Below, in pieces: positions 1 to 5,842 of a stretch of DNA of 23,693 bases; position 1 is the stretch's first letter; each line of letters starts with the position of its first letter. Origin of the DNA: Chloroflexota bacterium (GTDB lineage Bacteria; Chloroflexota; Dehalococcoidia; GIF9; UBA5620); the NCBI GenBank assembly GCA_026389735.1, contig JAPLHH010000065.1, forward strand, positions 1-23,693, read 5' to 3'. A program made the position numbers and the translations under genes. Below the pieces are notes generated by a model. That model searched no databases. It had not been told where the DNA came from and worked only from the letters and a program-made list of their open reading frames with translations.

Positions 1-1232
1 TCGTTTATGTCCCAGAAGCTGAAACACAGTATGAATTTGTCCTCAGCCGAACGCACGTCCTCAGCCAGAATCAGCTTGCTCCCGTAATCCTGGCACAAGT
101 TTTGCACCCATAATTTGAGGCTCTTGCTGGCAATGGTATCCTGATATATGACGATGCTATCCTCCTGAGCAATATCAGGAATTTCCGGCTCCAGGAGACG
201 CATGGTCTTTAATAAATAAGCGTCTCTGGGCAGTATGGCTAACTTCCTGCCTGTATCCTTGGCAATCTGCAAGAAGGTGAGCAAGCGGTCTACATCCCGA
301 GGAGGGAAATCGGCGATGACAAGGCCGTTTGCGCTGGCAATAGCTTTAAGGCCATTATCATATACCTCCCGCTCAGCAATATTTGCCGAGCGACCGACAT
401 TGGTGCCCTCTAACACCAGTGCCTTGGGATGTAACTCTCTTGCTTCCTCAATAAATTTTCTGGTGCGCTCAGCGCGTTTGCCGTGCAGCCGTAAATCCCC
501 GCTATAGATAATCCAGCCAGAGCTGGTCTCTATGCCCCAGGCACAGGCGCCAGGAATAGAGTGGTCAACTGGGAAGCAACGCAGATTGAAGCTGCAGCCA
601 CTGTGGCCGGTCAGGGGACAGGAGATAAGAGGTTTTTGACCCGGGGATTTGAGCCAGAATTTGCTAGCATCATCACTCAAAGCTGCCAAATCAACATCGG
701 CAATGCAAAACTGCCGCTGCTGTTTCTTATCAATGGTAAGCAACGCCTCCTGCTTCCAATTCGAGGGACGCCCTGGTTGCTTATGGTCGAAATAACACAC
801 CTGCTGGTCAAAGTCCGCTTTACCCGAATCTTGAACTGCCTTGGCAATAAACGCCGTGGTCACGGTGGCATATACTGGGATGTCATCTCTGAGGAACGCT
901 ATGTGTCCTGAGTGGTCAAGGTGGGCATGAGATAGCAGCACCCCATCAACCCTGTCGAGCTTGCGATAGGAAGGATCATTCCGGAACTGCTCCCACAACC
1001 CCGATGTTACTAAATCACCTCGATAAAGTCCCTCCAGCGGTGGCAGTAACCCCATCCGTAGAGGGTCAAGCAGTCCGGCGCCGCCTCGAGGCTTCAGGTA
1101 TTCTTCGTAGAAGAGTTTGTGCCTTTTATAAGGAAAGCCGAAGTCGAGCATCAGCCTCCGCCCTCCGTCCTCGAGGAGTATCTTGTTGCCACCGATTTCG
1201 TTGACTCCGCCGTAAAATGTCAGCCGTACCAT
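1..1232 (-). CDS. MBL-fold metallo-hydrolase, RNase J-like (partial, C-terminus beyond left edge)
   Basis: An open frame of 410 codons runs from ATG at 1232 to the left edge with no stop. It begins MVRLTFYGGVNEIGGNKILL, the glycine-rich opening strand of RNase J-like and related beta-CASP/MBL nucleases. Metal-binding residues are clear: HAHLDH at residues 102-107 (His102, His104, Asp106, His107), His224 in DHSIPGA, and Asp246 in GDLRLHG. The family usually hydrolyses phosphodiester bonds in RNA using two zinc ions. The seen part covers the MBL core and some of the following domain; any C-terminal part is outside. AGGAG lies 7 nt before the ATG and a promoter-like pair lies upstream. It is divergent from the Trm112-like gene. 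RNase J itself is possible but the exact substrate cannot be told from the sequence. Confidence 0.85.
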   Translation of the reverse strand, partial: MVRLTFYGGVNEIGGNKILLEDGGRRLMLDFGFPYKRHKLFYEEYLKPRGGAGLLDPLRMGLLPPLEGLYRGDLVTSGLWEQFRNDPSYRKLDRVDGVLLSHAHLDHSGHIAFLRDDIPVYATVTTAFIAKAVQDSGKADFDQQVCYFDHKQPGRPSNWKQEALLTIDKKQQRQFCIADVDLAALSDDASKFWLKSPGQKPLISCPLTGHSGCSFNLRCFPVDHSIPGACAWGIETSSGWIIYSGDLRLHGKRAERTRKFIEEARELHPKALVLEGTNVGRSANIAEREVYDNGLKAIASANGLVIADFPPRDVDRLLTFLQIAKDTGRKLAILPRDAYLLKTMRLLEPEIPDIAQEDSIVIYQDTIASKSLKLWVQNLCQDYGSKLILAEDVRSAEDKFILCFSFWDIN

Positions 1233-1255
1233 AGCCTGCTCCTGTTACTGCTATC

Positions 1256-1284
1256 AGTCTAACGCAATGGCGACTTGGAGGCAA
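1256..1284 (-). promoter_or_regulatory. Putative sigma70-type promoter of the MBL-fold gene
   Basis: On the minus strand TTGCCT (1284-1279) and TAGACT (1261-1256) are separated by 17 nt. The -10 box ends 23 nt before the ATG, leaving room for the AGGAG ribosome binding site. Both boxes match consensus at 4 of 6 positions, so this is a moderate call. Confidence 0.4.
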
Positions 1285-1319
1285 GGAGGACGAAGAAGAG
1301 TGAACAGTAACTATTTTCC

Positions 1320-1540
1320 GTCATTGCGAGCCGAAGGCGTGGCAATCCCCAAAAAATCAAAGACCAAAAGTTAAAAATCAAAATGACAGATAAAAATGCA
1401 AAAAATTTTCTGTTCTGTTAGAAGTAAATAGGTCTGAGAGCGTGTCCCTGCTTTTAACTTTTGACTTGTCATTTTGACTTTTGATGTTTTATTTTTGCAT
1501 TTGTCCGAGATCGCCACGGGGCTACGCTCCTCGCGATGAC
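1320..1540. repeat. Compound palindromic element: GTCATTGCGAG repeats flanking AT-rich inverted repeats
   Basis: This fills most of the gene-free stretch 1233-1610. The outer arms are a GTCATTGCGAG...GGCAATC repeat at 1320-1347 and its inverted, slightly different copy at 1507-1540. Between them lie AT-rich inner arms: TCAAAATGACAGATAAAAAT starting at 1378, and an inverted copy of its core around 1466-1480 (TGTCATTTTGA). The nested layout resembles a miniature inverted-repeat element or a fold-back RNA. No real coding frame is seen. A second element of the same design lies at 19946-20166. Confidence 0.6.
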
Positions 1541-1572
1541 AACTAAACCTCTCAATGAACAGCATGACCAGA

Positions 1573-1601
1573 TTGACAGCTTACCTAAATTAGAGTAGGA
1601 T
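1573..1601 (+). promoter_or_regulatory. Putative promoter of the Trm112-like gene, leaderless arrangement
   Basis: A consensus -35 TTGACA (1573-1578) is followed after 17 nt by TAGGAT (1596-1601, 4 of 6 matches). The box ends only 9 nt before ATG 1611, so the predicted transcript would start at or next to the start codon, and no clear Shine-Dalgarno lies in that gap. Confidence 0.5.
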
Positions 1602-1610
1602 AAGCGCTTG

Positions 1611-1796
1611 ATGAAAAAAGAGTTGATGGATATTTTGGCCTGTCCGGTGTGCAAAGGCTCGCTCGAACTCAAAGTAACTGAAGAGAAAGAGGGGGAGGTA
1701 ATCACTGGCTCACTCTTTTGCCGAAAGTGCAACCATAGTTACCCCATCACAGATAGCATCCCCAACCTGCTGCCACCAAACCTCGAGAGCGCTTAG
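1611..1796 (+). CDS. Trm112-like small zinc-ribbon protein
   Basis: A 61-aa protein from ATG 1611 (an in-frame TTG at 1608 is a less likely start). It shows the Trm112/UPF0434 (YcaR-like) pattern: ILACPVCKGSLEL near the N-terminus, FCRKCNHSYPI in the middle, then DSIPNLLP near the end. The two CxxC pairs should bind one zinc. In eukaryotes and archaea Trm112 activates several methyltransferases; bacterial short forms are found beside varied genes and their partner is usually unknown. It stands alone between repeat-filled gaps, so context gives no partner. Family assignment is firm, function is not. Confidence 0.88.
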   Translation: MKKELMDILACPVCKGSLELKVTEEKEGEVITGSLFCRKCNHSYPITDSIPNLLPPNLESA

Positions 1797-1806
1797 AGCC
1801 CTGCCC

Positions 1807-1984
1807 GTCATTCTAAGTCCCGCGCTCACTGTCATTCTGAGCGTAGCGAAGAATCTCACAACGCTCAGCACAAACTCCGCGTGGCATTCCCTTCAGTCCC
1901 ACCTGTTATTGCGAGCGAAGCGTGGCAATCTCAATTTCACCACCATACCGAGATTGCTTCGTCGCTAGCGCTCCTCGCAATGAC
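1807..1984. repeat. Cluster of dispersed repeats (families A and B)
   Basis: Between the Trm112-like gene and the end of the folate operon. A degenerate family B copy is at 1807-1829 and a good one (GTCATTCTGAGCGTAGCGAA...) at 1831-1858. A family A inverted pair follows: TTATTGCGAGCGAAGCGTGG from 1906, and its inverted partner at 1950-1984 ending CGCAATGAC. The pair can fold into a long stem, and could end transcription from both sides. No gene is seen here. Confidence 0.7.
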
Positions 1985-2052
1985 AAAAGAATCTCTAGAC
2001 CCTTCACTACCGTTCAGGGTGACAAGTAAATAGTCCAAACCTTAAAGGCTAG

Positions 2053-2421
2053 TTAATCAGGCCTATAAATTACACAGCTTTGCGGAGATTCCCAGACTTC
2101 AACGCTTGACAGCGACACTCCCCCGGAGAAACGTCCTTTAAGCTGGTCATAGATGGTTACAGCGATATTTTCCGAAGACGGATTGATTTTATCGAAAGGC
2201 GGCACATCATTGAGGCAGGTGTGGTCAAATCGGACAAGAGCTTCGCTAAGATGACGTTTCAGCTCCACAAAATCGTAAGCCAGGCCAATTTCGTTTAACT
2301 TTGCCGCCTTCAAGCTGACCACCACCTTGAAGCGATGCCCATGTAGATTCTCACATTTGCCACCATAATCTCTAAGATAATGAGCCGCATCAAAATGCCC
2401 TTCAACAGATACTTGATACAT
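2053..2421 (-). CDS. queD: 6-pyruvoyl-tetrahydropterin synthase/QueD family protein, probable PTPS-III (FolB replacement)
   Basis: A 122-aa COG0720 protein, last gene of the folP-folK-PTPS operon; its start overlaps the end of folK by 20 nt. Zinc ligands are His14 (FDAAHYL), His27 and His29 (HGH). The active-site motif reads CENLHGH (Cys23, Glu24). QueD and PTPS-I use the Cys alone. Paralogs in which a Glu replaces or accompanies the Cys (PTPS-III) convert dihydroneopterin triphosphate to 6-hydroxymethyl-dihydropterin and can stand in for FolB; this was shown for bacteria that include Chloroflexi. No folB lies in this operon, which fits. The symbol is only the family label: a queuosine role (QueD), or both roles, remains possible. 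Confidence 0.88.
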   Translation of the reverse strand: MYQVSVEGHFDAAHYLRDYGGKCENLHGHRFKVVVSLKAAKLNEIGLAYDFVELKRHLSEALVRFDHTCLNDVPPFDKINPSSENIAVTIYDQLKGRFSGGVSLSSVEVWESPQSCVIYRPD

Positions 2422-2929
2422 CTTGCCTCCTTATCATAATCTCCCCGGCTTCAGCCCATTTGCGAACACCAGCCACAGCTCCCAAATCGATCAATAGCTC
2501 TCTAGCAGCCTTTCCCTTCTCAGGATGGACCAGTCCAGGAGCGATTTCAGCCAGCGGCACGAGCACGAATGCCCGCTCGGCTAGATGTGGATGAGGTATA
2601 GTCAATTCCTTATCGCTGAAAACCTCATCGCCGTAGAAAAGTATGTCGATATCAATAGACCTAGGGGCATTGGGAAAACTAGGCACTCTGCCAAGTTTAG
2701 CTTCGATTCTTTTGGCCAAACGCAATAGTTGTTTGGGGCCCAGCTCAGTAGAGATACGACATACAGCATTGAGAAAAAGCGGCTGCTCCTTGTAGCCTAC
2801 GGGCTCAGTTTCATAAATGCAGGAAACTTGCTCTACGACCAGGTGCTTTGACATCAATTTCAAGGCTTGAGCCAAGTTCTGTTTCCTATCTCCTAAATTG
2901 GAACCGAGACCAATATAAGCAGTTATCAC
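2402..2929 (-). CDS. folK: 2-amino-4-hydroxy-6-hydroxymethyldihydropteridine pyrophosphokinase
   Basis: HPPK transfers pyrophosphate from ATP to 6-hydroxymethyl-dihydropterin, the step before FolP in folate synthesis. The protein (175 aa from GTG 2929) has the hallmark AYIGLGSNLGDR at its N-terminus, ETEPVGYKEQPLFLNAV, the signature APRSIDIDILFYG, and HPHLAERAFVLVPLAEIAP. I choose GTG 2929 because GGGGGAG sits 6 nt upstream and the folP stop is 2 nt before it; the longer ATG 2974 start would add 15 residues inside folP with no family match. The C-terminus has a short extension after the core (about 30 residues), and the last 20 nt overlap the PTPS gene, suggesting translational coupling. Confidence 0.93.
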   Translation of the reverse strand: MITAYIGLGSNLGDRKQNLAQALKLMSKHLVVEQVSCIYETEPVGYKEQPLFLNAVCRISTELGPKQLLRLAKRIEAKLGRVPSFPNAPRSIDIDILFYGDEVFSDKELTIPHPHLAERAFVLVPLAEIAPGLVHPEKGKAARELLIDLGAVAGVRKWAEAGEIMIRRQDVSSIC

Positions 2930-2931
2930 CG

Positions 2932-3816
2932 CTAGCTCCCCCTGCCTCGGATAATGGCATCGCTCATCCGACAAACGCGTATCATCTCTCTAACATCATG
3001 CAACCGAACCATATCGGCACCTTTAGCAATTCCAATGGCAATGGTAGCCGCTGTCCCCTCTAGACGCTGCTCTGGCGGTAAATCCAATATCGACCCAATC
3101 ATCGATTTGCGTGAAGTGCCCAGAAGGATAGGCCTACCTAAAACTTTAAGCTCATCCAGCCGACGTACCAGCTCAAGGTTTTGCTCTAGGGTCTTGCCGA
3201 AACCAATGCCTGGGTCAACGATGATATTCTCCCAGGGCACTCCTGAATCCAAAGCTAAGTCTATAGACCTTTTGAGGTCTTCAATAACCGCCGATACAAT
3301 GTTGTGCCGAGGTTTATCCCGCTGATTGCTCATGAGGATTATAGGCGCGCCTCTATCTGCCGCCAGCTTAGCCAATCTCGGCTCTTTTTTCAGTCCCCAG
3401 ATATCATTTATCATTTCAGCCCCAGCATCTAGAGCCTTACGAGCTACATCAAACTTGTAAGTGTCAACACTCAAAGGTACCTTTACCTTGCCAATCAACC
3501 ACTCCAGCACTGGTATCACCCGCCGCAATTCCTCATCAACTGATATTGGAGACGAATCCGGGCGGGTAGATTCGCCACCAACATCAAGTATGTCAACACC
3601 TTCGGTGACAAAGCGTTGTGCTTGAGCTACAGCAGCATCAACACTATCCAAGCCATCGCCGGAAAAAGAATCAGGAGAGACATTGACAATCCCCATCACA
3701 TAGGTTAGTTCTCCCCAGTGGAAAGTGGCATTCCTACAGCGGGTGACGCCCGGGGAAGAACCACCTCTAGCTTGTCGCCATTTTAGCAACGAAGCTTTGC
3801 TCAACCTGCCGGTCAT
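2932..3816 (-). CDS. folP: Dihydropteroate synthase
   Basis: DHPS joins 6-hydroxymethyl-dihydropterin pyrophosphate to p-aminobenzoate. The 294-aa protein shows the family motifs in order: MGIVNVSPDSFSGDG (41-55), DVGGESTRP (78-86), SVDTYK, NDIWG, DPGIGFGKT, LLGTSRKSMIG, EGTAAT and a C-terminal VRLHDV. The usual LMH of the central strand reads LMS here, a small variation. About 40 residues precede the first motif, longer than in many DHPS, but the ATG at 3816 is the only obvious start and a -10-like TAGAAT ends 9 nt before it. It is the first gene of the folP-folK-PTPS operon, divergent from the large carbon operon. Confidence 0.94.
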   Translation of the reverse strand: MTGRLSKASLLKWRQARGGSSPGVTRCRNATFHWGELTYVMGIVNVSPDSFSGDGLDSVDAAVAQAQRFVTEGVDILDVGGESTRPDSSPISVDEELRRVIPVLEWLIGKVKVPLSVDTYKFDVARKALDAGAEMINDIWGLKKEPRLAKLAADRGAPIILMSNQRDKPRHNIVSAVIEDLKRSIDLALDSGVPWENIIVDPGIGFGKTLEQNLELVRRLDELKVLGRPILLGTSRKSMIGSILDLPPEQRLEGTAATIAIGIAKGADMVRLHDVREMIRVCRMSDAIIRGRGS

Positions 3817-3825
3817 CAGGTCTCT

Positions 3826-3831
3826 ATTCTA
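3826..3831 (-). promoter_or_regulatory. Putative -10 box of the folate operon
   Basis: TAGAAT on the minus strand (5 of 6 consensus positions) ends 9 nt before the folP ATG. No good -35 box is seen at the usual distance. The spacing would give a leaderless or nearly leaderless folP message, like other units in this window. Confidence 0.3.
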
Positions 3832-3863
3832 CCATGCAAGGCAATGTGTTATATAGTTAATAT

Positions 3864-3890
3864 GAGATTCTTCGCTGCGCTCAGAATGAC
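3864..3890 (-). repeat. Dispersed repeat, family B, single copy
   Basis: GAGATTCTTCGCTGCGCTCA then GAATGAC, the reverse orientation of the GTCATTCTGAGCG...GAATCTC repeat. It lies in the divergent gap between folP and the carbon operon, with a short partial echo (AGAATGACAG) at 3912-3921. Confidence 0.7.
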
Positions 3891-3971
3891 AAAGAAGTGA
3901 AGGACTCCATAAGAATGACAGACGAAGAGCTCAGCCCGGTAATTACATGCTATCCAATGCTGGGTGAAATA

Positions 3972-3980
3972 TGCTACAAT
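3972..3980 (+). promoter_or_regulatory. Putative extended -10 promoter of the carbon operon
   Basis: TGCTACAAT holds an extended TGn motif and a 5-of-6 -10 box (TACAAT, 3975-3980). No convincing -35 is found 16-18 nt upstream. It would give a leader of about 65 nt, A-rich, ending in the ribosome binding site GGGAAGGTG (4035-4043) 8 nt before ATG 4052. I see no riboswitch-like fold in this leader. Confidence 0.4.
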
Positions 3981-4051
3981 TGTGGCTTAGCAAAAAAAAT
4001 CAGATTAAATAAAATCCTCGTAAACCGGCTTGACGGGAAGGTGAAGAACAA

Positions 4052-5602
4052 ATGGGAATTGAGCAGAAAATCACCGAATTGAGCAAATTAAGAGAACAAG
4101 CTATGGCTGGTGGAGGTACCCAGCGCATAGATGCCCAGCATAAGCGAGGCAAGCTTACTGCTAGAGAGCGAATTCAGCTTCTCTTTGACCCAGGCACCTT
4201 TGAAGAGCTAGACCCGTTTGCTCTCCACCGCTGCACTGACTTCGGGCTTGAAGAGCAGAGAGTCCTTGGAGATGCCGTAGTCACCGGATATGGCAAAATC
4301 AATGGCCGAACCGCCTTCGTCTTCTCTCAGGACTTCACGGTTTTTGGCGGTTCATTGTCAAAAATAGCCTCCGAAAAAATCTGTAAAGCCATGGACTTAG
4401 CCGCCAAGAGTGGTGCTCCTATCATCGGCCTGCTAGACTCAGGAGGCGCTCGCATCCAAGAGGGGGTAGACAGCCTGATAGCCTACGGTGATATCTTTAT
4501 GCGCAATACCATCTATTCAGGCGTTATTCCTCAGATTTCAGTGGTTATGGGGCCATGTGCAGGGGGTGCTGTCTACTCACCGGCTATAACTGACTTCATT
4601 TTCATGGTGAAAAACACAGGCCAAATGTATATTACCGGGCCAGCAGTAATTAAGGCAGTGACCGGTGAGGAAGTTAGCTTTGAGGAATTGGGTGGTGCTA
4701 TGACTCACGCCACTAAAAGCGGCAACTGTCATTTTGTTGCCGACGATGACCAGAAATGTCTCGAGGCGGTGCGACAACTGCTAAGTTTTCTGCCTCAAAA
4801 TAATATGGACGAGCCGCCCTTTATAGATACCGGCGACGACCATAACCGCATGGATGAGGAACTTCTACATTTTATCCCTGATGACCCGAACAAAACCTAT
4901 GATATGACAAAGGTCATATTCAAAATTGTGGACAACGGCGATTTTATGGAAGTGCATAAGAATTTTGCCCGCAACCTCATTGTTGGCTTCGCCAGAATGG
5001 GCGGACACAGCGTCGGGATAGTAGCCCAGCAGCCATCATTCTACGCCGGTGTTATTGATGTTGATGCCTCGGACAAAGGCGCCAGGTTTGTCCGATTCTG
5101 TGATTGCTTCAACATTCCTCTGGTTACACTTGTTGATGTACCCGGATACATGCCGGGCACCGTCCAGGAATACAAAGGTATCATCAGGCATGGTGCCAAG
5201 CTCCTCTATGCCTATGCTGAAGCCACCGTGCCCAAAGTAAGCGTCATCTCCCGGAAAGCTTATGGTGGCGCTTTCGTAGTCATGAGCAGCAAGAGCCTGC
5301 GCGGCGATATCAACTACGCTTGGCCAACAGCCGAGATTGCCGTAATGGGACCAGACGGTGCCGTAAACATCATTTTCAAAGATGCTATAGATAAATCGGA
5401 AAAACCAGAAGAGATGCGACAAAAACTAATTGCTGAGTACAAAGATAAATTCGCTAATCCCTATATAGCCGCCAGCAAGGGCTACCTTGACGATGTCATC
5501 GACCCAAGAAGCACAAGACCAAAACTGATTAAAGCCTTGGAAATGCTTCGCAACAAGACTGACACAAATCCACCTAAGAAGCATGGTAACATCCCCCTTT
5601 AG
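4052..5602 (+). CDS. Acyl-CoA (methylmalonyl-/propionyl-CoA) carboxyltransferase subunit, 12S-like
   Basis: A 516-aa carboxyltransferase, about the length of propionyl-CoA carboxylase beta and of the transcarboxylase 12S subunit. Two crotonase-like halves are visible: residues near 92-175 with SGGARIQEGV and GPCAGGAVYSPA (first oxyanion region), and residues 320-440 with LVDVPGYMPG and RKAYGGAFVVM (second). It moves a carboxyl group between carboxybiotin and an acyl-CoA. The residue matching the substrate-selecting Asp of PccB (GGAYDVM) is Val409 here, so acyl preference is uncertain. First gene of the operon, 12 nt before a small carboxylase-associated gene and followed by a biotin-bearing pyruvate-type carboxyltransferase, with no biotin carboxylase nearby. 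Alternatives: part of an ATP-dependent acyl-CoA carboxylase or of a decarboxylase, with the missing subunits encoded elsewhere. Confidence 0.9.
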   Translation: MGIEQKITELSKLREQAMAGGGTQRIDAQHKRGKLTARERIQLLFDPGTFEELDPFALHRCTDFGLEEQRVLGDAVVTGYGKINGRTAFVFSQDFTVFGGSLSKIASEKICKAMDLAAKSGAPIIGLLDSGGARIQEGVDSLIAYGDIFMRNTIYSGVIPQISVVMGPCAGGAVYSPAITDFIFMVKNTGQMYITGPAVIKAVTGEEVSFEELGGAMTHATKSGNCHFVADDDQKCLEAVRQLLSFLPQNNMDEPPFIDTGDDHNRMDEELLHFIPDDPNKTYDMTKVIFKIVDNGDFMEVHKNFARNLIVGFARMGGHSVGIVAQQPSFYAGVIDVDASDKGARFVRFCDCFNIPLVTLVDVPGYMPGTVQEYKGIIRHGAKLLYAYAEATVPKVSVISRKAYGGAFVVMSSKSLRGDINYAWPTAEIAVMGPDGAVNIIFKDAIDKSEKPEEMRQKLIAEYKDKFANPYIAASKGYLDDVIDPRSTRPKLIKALEMLRNKTDTNPPKKHGNIPL

Positions 5603-5614
5603 AGAGTAGTGGAA

Positions 5615-5842
5615 ATGAAGAAAGCTACAATGGCTGCAATAATTGGAGCAATTAACGTCTACATCGAACAGGAAGAGCAAGCTAAGGCAGTATCTTCCAA
5701 AGTTATGCCCTATCCCGAAAGCAGCTCATGGCGGCTTTTTGGACGCCAGGAATTGATGAGGGCCAGAACTCGCTGGCGGGTGAAAAGAGATAATCGATGG
5801 AACACCGGGTTAACACTTATGCGAAAGGAGATACAGACGTGA
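5615..5842 (+). CDS. Small carboxylase-associated protein (epsilon-like, WxxxGRQELM motif)
   Basis: A 75-aa protein from ATG 5615, with AGAGAG 8 nt upstream. Its N-terminus is a short Ala/Ile-rich helix (ATMAAIIGAINVYIEQEEQA), then a linker with Pro/Ser, then SSWRLFGRQELMRARTRW. I recall similar small proteins, with a WxLxGRQE-type segment, next to carboxyltransferase genes in anaerobes; this is from memory and not a database result. Its stop TGA overlaps the GTG start of the next gene (GTGA at 5839-5842), typical of translational coupling, which supports both genes. There is no clear transmembrane segment, unlike the OadG gamma subunit of sodium-pump decarboxylases. A role in holding the two carboxyltransferases together is an inference. 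Confidence 0.65.
   Translation: MKKATMAAIIGAINVYIEQEEQAKAVSSKVMPYPESSSWRLFGRQELMRARTRWRVKRDNRWNTGLTLMRKEIQT

Noticed and set aside
235..1204. Plus-strand frames at 235-507, 561-911 and 1004-1204
   Set aside because: They lie antisense to the MBL-fold gene, which is open across the whole stretch with all metal-binding motifs; the plus-strand frames show no family motif.
3897..4082. Plus-strand frame of 61 codons before the carbon operon
   Set aside because: It starts beside a dispersed repeat, spans the likely promoter and ribosome binding site, and runs into the first gene in another frame. No ribosome binding site or motif.
5036..5422. 128-codon minus-strand frame inside the carboxyltransferase gene
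   Set aside because: Antisense shadow of a conserved domain, with no start signals.
5615..5842. OadG-type gamma subunit of a sodium-pumping decarboxylase
   Set aside because: No clear N-terminal membrane helix, and no OadB-like membrane decarboxylase gene in the operon.
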